Below, piece after piece: positions 1 through 6,620 of a stretch of DNA of 10,958 bases. The position numbers were made by a program, and so were the translations under genes. Source of the DNA: an uncultured Caryophanales bacterium (lineage in GTDB: Bacteria > Bacillota_I > Bacilli_A > Izemoplasmatales > Hujiaoplasmataceae). How positions within the stretch are numbered: position 1 is the first letter of the stretch; each line of letters begins with the position of its first letter. The notes under the pieces were generated by a model. That model saw only the letters and a list, made by a program, of their open reading frames with translations. It had not been told where the DNA came from and did not search any database. Location: the NCBI GenBank assembly GCA_937958685.1, contig CALGNF010000048.1, forward strand, positions 1 to 10,958. The letters are read 5' to 3'.

Positions 1-45
1 GATCGTATTCGGTGACTGGAGTTCAGACGTGTGCTCTTCCGATCT
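1..45. other. Untrimmed Illumina TruSeq-type adapter with index (left end)
   Basis: These bases match the reverse complement of the standard TruSeq indexed adapter. An 8-base index (CGTATTCG in this orientation) lies at 4-11, and the adapter proper ends with the familiar GCTCTTCCGATCT at 45. The same 45 bases occur inverted at 10913-10957, so the window has perfect inverted ends. This is library-preparation sequence, not genome. A GTG inside it at 31 makes a false start (MLFRS) for the first gene. Confidence 0.98.
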
Positions 46-501
46 AGCTGGGATGAGTACTTCATGGGCGTCGCCCAGTTATCGAGCATGCGCAGCAAAG
101 ACGACACCTCCCAGGTCGGCGCCTGCATCGTCAACCAGAAGAACCGGATCATCGGTATCGGCTACAACGGTTTTCCGATCGGCTGCGACGATGATGCCTT
201 TCCCTGGGAACGCGAGGGCGACTATCTGGACACGAAATACCCGTATGTCGTCCATGCCGAGCCGAATGCGATTCTCAACTCCAGCGTCAGCCTCGACGGA
301 GCCCGCCTGTATGTCACCCTGTTTCCCTGCAACGAGTGCGCCAAACTGATCATCCAGTCCGGTATCCGCGAAGTCATTTTCCTCGATGACAAATACGAGG
401 GCACCGACTCCGACAAAGCCGCAAAACGCCTGTTCACGGCCGCGGGAGTCATCCTTCGCAAACTGGAAAACTATCATCTGGCGGTGACAAAAAATGAATG
501 A
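46..501 (+). CDS. Deoxycytidylate (dCMP) deaminase, DCTD type; 5' end missing
   Basis: This enzyme deaminates dCMP to dUMP, feeding thymidylate synthesis in the cytoplasm. The visible 151 residues carry the zinc and catalytic motif HAEPNA (His70, Glu72, counting the first genomic codon as 1) and the second zinc motif PCNEC (Cys95, Cys98). The motif [12 protein letters not shown], the segment LDTKYPYV and the run [12 protein letters not shown] resemble the allosteric dCMP deaminases of eukaryotes and T4-like phages, from memory, more than the Bacillus ComEB type. In those enzymes the GYNG-x-P region takes part in dCTP/dTTP control. The gene begins upstream of the insert; by comparison with the family about 7-15 N-terminal residues are lost. 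Residues before Ser-Trp-Asp-Glu-Tyr-Phe-Met come from the adapter. Its end overlaps the start of the next gene by 8 bases, which suggests one operon with translational coupling. Confidence 0.93.
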   Translation, partial: SWDEYFMGVAQLSSMRSKDDTSQVGACIVNQKNRIIGIGYNGFPIGCDDDAFPWEREGDYLDTKYPYVVHAEPNAILNSSVSLDGARLYVTLFPCNECAKLIIQSGIREVIFLDDKYEGTDSDKAAKRLFTAAGVILRKLENYHLAVTKNE

Positions 502-1546
502 ACTCGTCTTCCGGTACCGTCATGCGATCAAATACCTGTTCATCCCCTACCTTGTCTTGCTGTTTCTGCTGGTTTTTCCCATGGAGTACTATGTCCAAAG
601 TCCAGGAGGACTTTCGGAAGTCGAGAAACTGATCGAGATCGAGTACAACGATAACAAGGAGATCAGCGGCACAATCTCGACAACTTTCGTCATGGGGATC
701 CCCAGACCGACGATTTTCATGTTCCTGACCGGGTATTTCAACCGGTATGCCGATCTGATGGTGTTGCCTCCCAACTATCAGACATACACAAATCAGGAAA
801 TATCGCAAATCAGTTATCAGGACAAATTCATCTCGGTCAACGCCGCCATCATCGTCGCCTACGAGGCAATCAGTTCGATCAAACCGGAAATCGTGATCGA
901 TTACGCAGCCAAGACGATGGTTTTCGGCAAGGCCGCCTATCTTGACCATTACAACACCATCGCTTTCGGCGATGAGTTCATTTCCTTCAAGGGCGACGGT
1001 GACGTGGTCGTCACCACAGTCGCCGCCATCGCCGGGGTTGCCACGACCGAGGGTCCCTATGATTTCACCTTCAAGAACGCCGCCGGCGAGAACTACACTG
1101 TCGCCATCGCCAAAAATGCGGAAACCGGCCTTTTCGGCGTCACCTTCAAGAACTATTACCTTGTCGACCAGGAGACGACCTATCCGCGCTACCGGATGAC
1201 CGATACGAACATCGGCGGACCATCGGGCGGCTTGCTGCAGACATTATCGATCTACAACATGCTCGCTGACGAGGACGTCACCCGCGGCCTGAAAATCGCG
1301 GGAACGGGAACGATCAACTATGATGGATCAGTCGGTTACATCGGTGGCGTCAAGCAGAAGATCATCACCGCCCATGTCAACAATGTCGACCTGTTTTTCA
1401 TTCCCTATCTTGGCGATGTCAGTTACGATAACTATCTCGAAGCCGTCAACGTTTGCGAAGCCTATGGCATCGACCATGAAGGCTGGCTGATCCCCGTTGC
1501 CAGTTTTCAAGATGTGCTCGACCATCTCGAAGGGTTGGGTGATTGA
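494..1546 (+). CDS. Membrane-anchored S16 (Lon-type) serine protease, SepM/YlbL-like
   Basis: This 350-residue protein has one N-terminal membrane segment (about residues 11-30) with the rest probably outside the cell. It has a weak PDZ-like middle region (about 140-210, with GDEFISF and later beta-rich segments) and a C-terminal Lon protease fold. The Ser-Lys dyad is visible: Ser244 in GGPSGG and Lys289 in IGGVKQKI, 45 residues apart, close to the spacing in Lon. [19 protein letters not shown] is the usual sheet between them. SepM in streptococci trims a signalling peptide, and YlbL in Bacillus affects cell division and the SOS checkpoint; the substrate here is unknown. The ATG at 494 lies inside the end of the dCMP deaminase gene with no good ribosome-binding site, so coupled translation is likely. 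The next gene starts one base after the stop. The family is confident; the PDZ assignment is tentative. Confidence 0.88.
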   Translation: MNELVFRYRHAIKYLFIPYLVLLFLLVFPMEYYVQSPGGLSEVEKLIEIEYNDNKEISGTISTTFVMGIPRPTIFMFLTGYFNRYADLMVLPPNYQTYTNQEISQISYQDKFISVNAAIIVAYEAISSIKPEIVIDYAAKTMVFGKAAYLDHYNTIAFGDEFISFKGDGDVVVTTVAAIAGVATTEGPYDFTFKNAAGENYTVAIAKNAETGLFGVTFKNYYLVDQETTYPRYRMTDTNIGGPSGGLLQTLSIYNMLADEDVTRGLKIAGTGTINYDGSVGYIGGVKQKIITAHVNNVDLFFIPYLGDVSYDNYLEAVNVCEAYGIDHEGWLIPVASFQDVLDHLEGLGD

Positions 1547-1547
1547 A

Positions 1548-1916
1548 ATGAGGAAGTTCATTGCCAATTGGCGCGAGTTGCGCCAAGAATTCGGGATCCG
1601 TTCGCTGCTCGACGCCTTCCTTGGCGCTTTCATCTTCGGTCTGATCGTGATGGCGCCGGTCTATATCATCCTGATTCAGCTGTTGATCGTTTTCATGTAC
1701 AAGGTCAACACCATGACGATTCTCTTGATCGTCGCGACCATCTTTTTCAATACGCTCATCTATCATCTGCTGAAACAGGCGCTCCGGGCGAAAAAGCCCG
1801 AAGCGACCATGCTGGTCGGCAAAGTGCTGAATCCGTTGCTGATCGCCGACAACATGTTCCTGCTTGTGGCGGGGCTCATCATCCTGTTTGTGTTCGTGCC
1901 GCTATGGCTCGTATAG
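1548..1916 (+). CDS. Small integral membrane protein of unknown function (122 aa)
   Basis: I do not recognise this protein. It has a short basic N-terminus (MRKFIANWRELRQEF), three hydrophobic stretches (about 22-50, 57-75 and 97-121) and a lysine/arginine-rich cytoplasmic-type loop (about 76-86, ALRAKKPEA) between the second and third. The C-terminus ends inside the last membrane segment. The frame is open from 1497, but the ATG at 1548 is preferred: it follows the protease TGA by one base, whereas earlier starts would overlap the protease and add non-hydrophobic residues. AAGGG at about 1530 is only a weak ribosome-binding site. Its place between a membrane protease and lipoprotein signal peptidase suggests an envelope role or a partner of one of those proteins; this is inference from position only. 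Confidence 0.8.
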   Translation: MRKFIANWRELRQEFGIRSLLDAFLGAFIFGLIVMAPVYIILIQLLIVFMYKVNTMTILLIVATIFFNTLIYHLLKQALRAKKPEATMLVGKVLNPLLIADNMFLLVAGLIILFVFVPLWLV

Positions 1917-1929
1917 GACGGAGGGTGCT

Positions 1930-2418
1930 ATGTTATTTTGGCTGATCCTTCTGGTGCTGCTCGTCGCCATCGACCAACTGACGAAATTTTGGGTCGTCAG
2001 CACTTTTGCGGCGATAGGAGACACGCTACCCGTTATCGACGGCTTTTTCCACTTCACGTATTCGCGTAACCCGGGGGCCGTCTTCGGCATTGGTGGCGAT
2101 CATGGGTTCGCGTTGTATTTTTTCATCGCCGTTTTCATCGTCGCCATCGCCGTTTTCGGCTACATGTTCTGGAAGAATGACTTCCGGGACAAGCGCAGAC
2201 TCCTCTTTTCGATAGCCATCACGCTGCTCATTGCCGGAGCGATCGGCAACACCATCGACAGAATCTTCCAGTATGATCACCGCGTCGTCGATTTCATCGA
2301 TTTTCGGGGGATCTGGCCTTTCATTTTCAATGTTGCGGACATGTGCCTGAGCGTTGGCTTGACGGCATTCCTGATCGATAGTTTCTTTCTCGAACCGAAG
2401 CGGAGGGTCAAGGCATGA
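1930..2418 (+). CDS. lspA: Lipoprotein signal peptidase II (LspA)
   Basis: This membrane aspartyl protease removes signal peptides from prolipoproteins after lipidation. The 162 residues fit the usual length. Four membrane helices can be drawn (about 2-18, 58-80, 91-107 and 132-152). Family motifs are present in order: DQLTK near the start, NPGAVFGI, GNTIDRI (106-112), VVDFIDF with catalytic Asp121, and FNVADMCLSVG with catalytic Asp137. The dyad is two residues closer than I recall for well-studied homologues, a small loop change. The ATG at 1930 is chosen over the earlier in-frame GTG because GGAGG lies at 1920-1924 just upstream and the protein then begins directly with the first helix. 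Its last four bases overlap the start of rluD (ATGA), which indicates coupling. Confidence 0.96.
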   Translation: MLFWLILLVLLVAIDQLTKFWVVSTFAAIGDTLPVIDGFFHFTYSRNPGAVFGIGGDHGFALYFFIAVFIVAIAVFGYMFWKNDFRDKRRLLFSIAITLLIAGAIGNTIDRIFQYDHRVVDFIDFRGIWPFIFNVADMCLSVGLTAFLIDSFFLEPKRRVKA

Positions 2419-3338
2419 CGCCACTTCAAGAAAGCGCCTTCGAATACGTTGTCCAAGGTGGCGACGCGTGCGAGCGCATCGACAAATTCCTCGCCACCCT
2501 GGTCGGCGAGTATTCACGGACGACCTTTCAAAAAATGATGGATGCCGGCTTGGTCCGCGTGAACGGACACCCGGTGAAAGCCAGTTACAAAGTCAGGCCC
2601 AATGACCATTTGGAGTATGACGAGCTGCCGCTTTCCCAGCTGGATGTGGCTCCCGAGGACATTCCCCTGGATATCGTCTTTGAAGATGAGGACGTATTGG
2701 TCGTGAACAAACCTTCGGGGATGGTCGTCCATCCCGCTCCGGGGCATTACACCGGCACGCTCGTGAACGCCCTCATTTTCCATTTTGCATCGCTAGCGCG
2801 CGGTTCGGCGGACTTTCGTCCGGGAATCGTACATCGCATCGACAAGGATACCAGCGGGCTCCTGATGGTCGCAAAAACCGACTTCGCCCACCAACGGCTC
2901 CAGCAAGAACTTAAAAACAGGGCGACAAAGCGGATCTACATCGCCTTGCTTGATGGACTGATCCTCAACGAAGCGGGCGTCGTGGATGCGCCGATCGGGA
3001 GAGACAAGACCGATCGCAAGCGGATGGCGGTCTGTGAGACCGGCAAGCCCGCAATCACCCATTTCCAGGTCAAGGAACGCTTTGCGGACGACACTTTGGT
3101 CGAATGCCGGCTCGAAACCGGAAGAACCCATCAGATTCGCGTGCACATGGCCTATATCGGCCATCCGCTATATGGCGATTCTGTCTATGGACGCAAGAAG
3201 CAGCGCGACCCCTTCGGCCAGTATCTGCATGCACAGACACTGGGATTCACGCACCCGCGAACGGAAGCCTGGTTGGAATTCAATGTCCCGCTTCCGCAGG
3301 AATTCACCGAAAGACTTCAGTTCTTACGGGAACAATGA
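2415..3338 (+). CDS. rluD: 23S rRNA pseudouridine synthase, RluD/YlyB family
   Basis: The protein isomerises uridines to pseudouridine in large-subunit rRNA. It has 307 residues, normal for RluA/RluD-family proteins. An S4 RNA-binding domain lies at about 19-75 (RIDKFLATL, LVRVNG), followed by the catalytic domain with VVNKPSGMVVHP (96-107), HRIDKDTSGLLMVAKT with catalytic Asp143, and the later motif GRTHQIRVHMAYIGHPLYGD. The ATG at 2415 has GGAGG at 2402-2406 and overlaps the lspA stop. lspA followed by an rluD-like gene is a common pair in Bacillota and relatives. The exact rRNA site modified cannot be read from sequence, so the symbol denotes the family. The stop codon is also the first edge of the terminator that closes the operon. 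Confidence 0.94.
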   Translation: MTPLQESAFEYVVQGGDACERIDKFLATLVGEYSRTTFQKMMDAGLVRVNGHPVKASYKVRPNDHLEYDELPLSQLDVAPEDIPLDIVFEDEDVLVVNKPSGMVVHPAPGHYTGTLVNALIFHFASLARGSADFRPGIVHRIDKDTSGLLMVAKTDFAHQRLQQELKNRATKRIYIALLDGLILNEAGVVDAPIGRDKTDRKRMAVCETGKPAITHFQVKERFADDTLVECRLETGRTHQIRVHMAYIGHPLYGDSVYGRKKQRDPFGQYLHAQTLGFTHPRTEAWLEFNVPLPQEFTERLQFLREQ

Positions 3339-3357
3339 CCGCTTTGGCGGTTTTTTT
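3338..3357 (+). terminator. Rho-independent terminator of the dCMP deaminase-to-rluD operon
   Basis: A five-base-pair GC-rich stem (ACCGC 3338-3342, GCGGT 3347-3351) with a TTTG loop runs directly into a tract of seven T (3351-3357). The final A of the rluD stop codon is the first base of the stem. The stem is short but the position and U-tract are convincing. Confidence 0.82.
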
Positions 3358-3366
3358 CTTATGTTA

Positions 3367-3395
3367 TTGACTTAATGTCATTCAGGGATTATAAT
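3367..3395 (+). promoter_or_regulatory. Sigma-A promoter of the TetR/ABC transporter operon
   Basis: TTGACT (3367-3372) and TATAAT (3390-3395) are separated by exactly 17 bases, one mismatch from the full consensus. Transcription should start near 3402, giving a leader of only about 22 bases before the ATG at 3424. Confidence 0.9.
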
Positions 3396-3399
3396 GATA

Positions 3400-3415
3400 G
3401 TGACCATGTGGTCAC
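3400..3415. promoter_or_regulatory. Perfect palindrome, probable TetR-family operator
   Basis: GTGACCA (3400-3406) and TGGTCAC (3409-3415) are exact inverted repeats with a two-base centre. The site lies immediately downstream of the -10 box and across the predicted transcription start, and it stops next to the ribosome-binding site GGAGG (3416-3420). This is the classical place for the operator of a self-repressing TetR-family gene. That the adjacent regulator binds it is inference. Confidence 0.75.
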
Positions 3416-3423
3416 GGAGGCTG

Positions 3424-4023
3424 ATGTCATTGGGTAACGCCACAACGATCAGGGAGAAGATTCTGGAAGCCGCAATCGCTGAATTCGGCTACCATGGTTA
3501 CCGGAGCGCCTCGACGAACAAAATCCATCTTGCCGCGGGCGTTTCCAAAGGTGCTGTTTTCAAGATGTTCAAATCCAAAGCGGAACTGTTTTACCAGGCA
3601 TTCGCGCGGGCACTGGATGAGATGCTTGCGGCTTTGGACAATGAAAAACCCGATAACTCCGTCGACGCTTTCGACAAGATCATGGCCCTAACGTTCTGGA
3701 AGATGGACTATGCCCAGAAATATCCTGAGGCTACCAAAGTCATGCTCGAGGCGATCTCCAATCCGCCGCCAAGCGTCCGCGAGCGGATTTTCCAGCATGT
3801 CGAGGCGCTCAAGCGACTTTCGATCAAGACGTTCTTCACAGATATCCCGATGGAAAACATCAGACCCGAATTCTCCCGGGAGGACGTCATGAAATACCTG
3901 GAGATAGCGATTTCCGGTATTCAGGCAACCTATTTAAACCAACCGTTGACGTTGGAATACATGACATCGATAAAAGAGGAAAGCATCAACTATATAAAGA
4001 CAGTTTTGAGAGGGATGGAGTAA
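3424..4023 (+). CDS. TetR/AcrR-family transcriptional regulator
   Basis: This is a probable ligand-responsive repressor of its own operon. The 199 residues have the expected size. The DNA-binding domain is at the N-terminus (about 8-54), with IREKILEAAIAEFGYHGY as helix 1 and GVSKGAVFKMFKSKAELF (39-56) as the recognition helix and following segment. The C-terminal helical domain (about 60-199) should hold the ligand pocket and dimer face; its ligand cannot be deduced. The frame is open from ATGs at 3394 and 3406, but those lie in the -10 box and the palindrome, upstream of or at the predicted transcript start. ATG 3424 follows GGAGG by only three bases. A TTG at 3430 has better spacing and cannot be excluded. 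The ATPase gene follows after four bases, so regulator and transporter are co-transcribed. Confidence 0.93.
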   Translation: MSLGNATTIREKILEAAIAEFGYHGYRSASTNKIHLAAGVSKGAVFKMFKSKAELFYQAFARALDEMLAALDNEKPDNSVDAFDKIMALTFWKMDYAQKYPEATKVMLEAISNPPPSVRERIFQHVEALKRLSIKTFFTDIPMENIRPEFSREDVMKYLEIAISGIQATYLNQPLTLEYMTSIKEESINYIKTVLRGME

Positions 4024-4027
4024 AAGC

Positions 4028-4891
4028 ATGGGAAAAGTGTTTGAAGTCAGGGATCTGCGGTTTCGCTATCCCAAAGGCGCCAAAGACGTCATCAATGGCA
4101 TCTCCTTCGCGGTCGAGGAAGGCACCGTTTTCGGTCTGCTCGGCCCCAGCGGAGCCGGGAAATCGACGACACAGAGGATTCTCACCAAAATCCTAAGCAA
4201 CTACCAAGGTGAGATCAAGTATTGGGGCAAGGATCTCAGCGCTTTCTCCAAGGCCTTCTACGAGGATGTCGGCGTCGGCTTTGAGATGCCGGTCCATTTC
4301 AACAAGCTCTCCGCCCAGGAGAATCTCGACTATTTCGCCAGTCTGTACAAGCGGAACATCGACTACCGGGAACTCTTGACGCGTTTTGGACTGTTTGAAG
4401 CCCGCAAGCAGATGGTCGGGGAGTTTTCCAAAGGGATGAAGGTCAGGCTGAATTTCATCCGCGCCCTGCTCAACGACCCGCAGGTTCTATTTTTGGACGA
4501 GCCAACGGCCGGACTCGATCCCAAGAACGCCAAGATCATCAAGGAAGCGATCTTGGAATACAAGCGCGCCGGCAAGACCATCTTCATCACGACACACCTG
4601 ATGGGCGATGTCGAGCAACTATGCGATACCGTGGTGTTTATGAACAACGGCGTCATCACGGAGACAAGCACCGTCAGGGATCTCAAACTGAAGTACGGCA
4701 AGAAGGAATTGAACATCGAGTATCATGAAGCGGGAAAGTTGACTGCGCGTTCGTTTCCATTGGGTGGTATCGGGAAGAATCGCGAATTTCTGGATTTGAT
4801 TGCGACCAAAGAACTCGAAACAATCCATAGCGGCGAAACCACGCTGGAAGATATCTTCATCAAAGTGACGGGTGAAAGCGAACATGATTAA
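4028..4891 (+). CDS. ABC transporter ATP-binding protein (ABC-2 exporter type)
   Basis: This is the 287-residue cytoplasmic ATPase that powers the two following permeases. Walker A is GPSGAGKST (39-47), the signature is FSKGMKVR (133-140), Walker B is VLFLDEP (153-159), followed by the D-loop AGLDP and switch histidine His190 (TTH). The signature departs from LSGGQ but SKGM is common in ABC-2 exporter ATPases. At the Q-loop position the sequence reads VGFEMPVH, with Glu86 where glutamine is usual. Residues about 220-287 form a C-terminal extension ending in TTLEDIFIKVTGE, typical of drug or lipid exporters. GGATGGAG at about 4013-4020 is the ribosome-binding site. The gene order, one ATPase then two unlike permeases, resembles fluoroquinolone-export-type systems (Rv2688c-Rv2686c of Mycobacterium); the substrate here is unproven. 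Confidence 0.94.
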   Translation: MGKVFEVRDLRFRYPKGAKDVINGISFAVEEGTVFGLLGPSGAGKSTTQRILTKILSNYQGEIKYWGKDLSAFSKAFYEDVGVGFEMPVHFNKLSAQENLDYFASLYKRNIDYRELLTRFGLFEARKQMVGEFSKGMKVRLNFIRALLNDPQVLFLDEPTAGLDPKNAKIIKEAILEYKRAGKTIFITTHLMGDVEQLCDTVVFMNNGVITETSTVRDLKLKYGKKELNIEYHEAGKLTARSFPLGGIGKNREFLDLIATKELETIHSGETTLEDIFIKVTGESEHD

Positions 4892-5600
4892 GCTATTTCA
4901 CTTGTTCAAGAGCGAAATCATTCGGCTCATTAAATACAAGATTTTCTTTTTTGGGTTGCTTGTGTCAATTATCTGGGCTGTCATCATCGCGCTCGCCGAT
5001 GTCCAGTCCGTCGTGGGGCTGGTGCCATACCTCGTCCTGATGGATACCGGGATGATGAGCATCATCCTTCTCGCTGCCTCATTCTACTACGAGAAACAGG
5101 AAGGTACGATGCAAAGCATGCTAGTCACACCAGTCAGATTATCGACGATACTGCTGATCAAGGTTGCGGCAATGGTCTTCATGGGCATCGTTTCCTTCGT
5201 TGTTGTCGTCGGAACGGCACTGGTCTTTCATGATTTTGACATCAGAATCCTGCCGTTTTTGGGGGCATGCATGCTCGCGGTGCTGGCACACACGGCCATC
5301 GGTTATGTCTTGACACTGCACTCCAAAGACTTTCTGTCACTGCTAGTCAAGTACATGGGAGTCGCGCTCCTGTTCTTCGCTCCGACCTTGCTGGTCGCCC
5401 TCGGTGTCTTCAGCGGTGATTGGGAACTTCTTGGCCTGCTCAGTCCGACGTATGCCGCACAAAAACTCTTCGCCATGGCCTTGGGCGAAATCGATCAAGC
5501 AACATTGTGGATCTCGGTAACCTATCTGGCTTTGATCCCGGCGCTTCTCTATCCGTTAGTGATCCTCAAGCGTTATGAGATCGTCGCCATGGAGGGATGA
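4884..5600 (+). CDS. ABC-2 type permease, first subunit
   Basis: This 238-residue membrane protein has six predicted helices (about 18-38, 43-69, 92-116, 120-145, 152-175 and 208-228). The cytoplasmic segment between helices 2 and 3, EKQEGTMQSMLVTPVRLSTILLIK (70-93), is the hallmark of ABC-2 exporter permeases, and the SPTYAAQKLF stretch near 187 is also seen in the family. It resembles, from memory, proteins annotated as fluoroquinolone export permease subunits. The ATG at 4884 is preferred to the in-frame GTG at 4872 because GGTGAAAG precedes it at suitable spacing and nothing like a ribosome-binding site precedes 4872. It overlaps the ATPase gene by 8 bases. It probably forms a heterodimeric channel with the next gene product. 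Confidence 0.88.
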   Translation: MIKLFHLFKSEIIRLIKYKIFFFGLLVSIIWAVIIALADVQSVVGLVPYLVLMDTGMMSIILLAASFYYEKQEGTMQSMLVTPVRLSTILLIKVAAMVFMGIVSFVVVVGTALVFHDFDIRILPFLGACMLAVLAHTAIGYVLTLHSKDFLSLLVKYMGVALLFFAPTLLVALGVFSGDWELLGLLSPTYAAQKLFAMALGEIDQATLWISVTYLALIPALLYPLVILKRYEIVAMEG

Positions 5601-5601
5601 C

Positions 5602-6408
5602 ATGAAGAAGTATATCGGTCTTCTCGGCTACGAACTGAAAACGATCTTCAAGGGTTCGTTGAACCTGTTCATGGTCTTCTATCCCTTTTTGATGCTTTTT
5701 CTGATCGGTTACCTGATGCCGGCGATCGTCCACAAAACCACCGCCGCCGACTCCAATGCGGCTGCCATCACGCTTCTTGTCGGCTTTGCCGTCATCGCCG
5801 CGATGGGCGGTTTCATCAGCGGGGCGCTGCTCGGGTTTTCGCTTTTGGAAAACAAGGATGAGAACACCCTGCAGAACATCGCCGTCACCCCGATCACCAT
5901 TTCCGGCTATGCCGTCTTCAAGACAATCTACTGCTTTGCGCTGTCGTTCCTCGGTGACTTGATTCTCTTGGGCGGGTTGAAACTGTTCGCGTCGGAAGCG
6001 TTCACAATCAATTACGGCGGGATTTCGATCGGCCTCTTGGACAATCTCCAATGGCTCCACATCGTTGTTTTCTCTGCGGCGTCCGGGCTGATCGTGCCGA
6101 CGTTTGCGATGCTGATCGCCTCGATGGCGAAAAACAAGATCGAGGGGTTTGCCTTCATGAAATCCAGCGGCCTGGTGATCATGCTGCCTTTGCTCACGCT
6201 CCTGCCCGCATTTCAAGACTGGAAGCAATATCTGCTGGGGGTGGTACCGAATTTCTGGACGATCAAACCGATCTTGAACCTGGCGCTTTCCTCTCAGGAG
6301 GCAAGCAACTTGAATTTCTACCTGTACATGCTGATCGGTTCGGGATACATGATCGTTCTCGCACTCCTCTGTTATCGCCTGTTTCTTAAAAAAGCCTATC
6401 TAAAGTAG
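5602..6408 (+). CDS. ABC-2 type permease, second subunit
   Basis: A 268-residue membrane protein with six predicted helices (about 20-40, 55-80, 103-125, 150-173, 187-205 and 238-262). The loop ENKDENTLQNIAVTPITISGY (83-103) matches the position and pattern of the equivalent loop in the first permease, so the two are diverged half-transporters that likely pair. The segment after helix 1 (about 41-55, rich in Thr/Ala/Asp) would be external. The ATG at 5602 has GGAGGG at 5591-5596 with five-base spacing and begins one base after the upstream stop; the frame is open further upstream but only within the other permease gene. The direction of transport is taken to be export because ABC-2 systems without a binding protein are exporters. 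Confidence 0.88.
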   Translation: MKKYIGLLGYELKTIFKGSLNLFMVFYPFLMLFLIGYLMPAIVHKTTAADSNAAAITLLVGFAVIAAMGGFISGALLGFSLLENKDENTLQNIAVTPITISGYAVFKTIYCFALSFLGDLILLGGLKLFASEAFTINYGGISIGLLDNLQWLHIVVFSAASGLIVPTFAMLIASMAKNKIEGFAFMKSSGLVIMLPLLTLLPAFQDWKQYLLGVVPNFWTIKPILNLALSSQEASNLNFYLYMLIGSGYMIVLALLCYRLFLKKAYLK

Positions 6409-6423
6409 AAAGGAGGAACCAAC

Positions 6424-6564
6424 ATGCCTTGGTGGGGATATGTCCTGATCGTTGTCGGCCTTGCCGTTATCGGTTATTTGAAACTGAAAGTCTTCAGCAA
6501 TCTGCAGAAAAAGAAAGCCGAAAAGGCCAAAACAAAAGCGGAACATCTTGATAAGGAAGACTAA
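6424..6564 (+). CDS. Small single-pass membrane protein (46 aa), last gene of the ABC operon
   Basis: I do not recognise a family. The ATG at 6424 follows a perfect AAAGGAGG (6409-6416) with seven-base spacing, the best ribosome-binding site of the operon, and the frame ends at TAA 6562-6564 directly at the terminator. The product is MPWWGY, then one hydrophobic helix (about 7-19, VLIVVGLAVIGYL), then a charged tail rich in Lys, Glu and Ala (about 28-46) that would form a cytoplasmic helix. The two tryptophans at the N-terminus suit a membrane interface. Its place 15 bases after the second permease suggests a small accessory subunit or modulator of the transporter, as short membrane proteins do for other pumps; this is inference. 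The strong start site and clean fit between permease and terminator make it a real gene. Confidence 0.82.
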   Translation: MPWWGYVLIVVGLAVIGYLKLKVFSNLQKKKAEKAKTKAEHLDKED

Positions 6565-6588
6565 AAAACCCGGATTTTCCGGGTTTTT
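6563..6588. terminator. Bidirectional terminator shared by the ABC operon and sodA
   Basis: The stem CCCGGA (6569-6574) / TCCGGG (6578-6583) with a TTT loop is flanked by six A on the left and five T on the right, which extend the stem and serve as U-tracts in both directions. The A-tract begins in the stop codon of the 46-residue gene on the plus strand. On the minus strand it lies about 33 bases beyond the sodA stop. Confidence 0.9.
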
Positions 6589-6620
6589 CTTATGAGTTGT
6601 GTTCTTGAGGGAATCAGTGA

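Noticed and set aside
29..349. Plus-strand frame starting MCSSDL within the adapter
   Set aside because: It starts in adapter and runs out of frame over the conserved dCMP deaminase.
3339..3423. Possible riboswitch or attenuator ahead of the TetR gene
   Set aside because: The 85 bases are fully used by the rluD terminator, promoter, palindrome and ribosome-binding site; the leader is about 22 bases, too short for a riboswitch.
5566..6228. 220-codon minus-strand open frame
   Set aside because: It is antisense to the second ABC-2 permease and its product is very rich in charged residues, Gln and Gly, with no recognisable motif.
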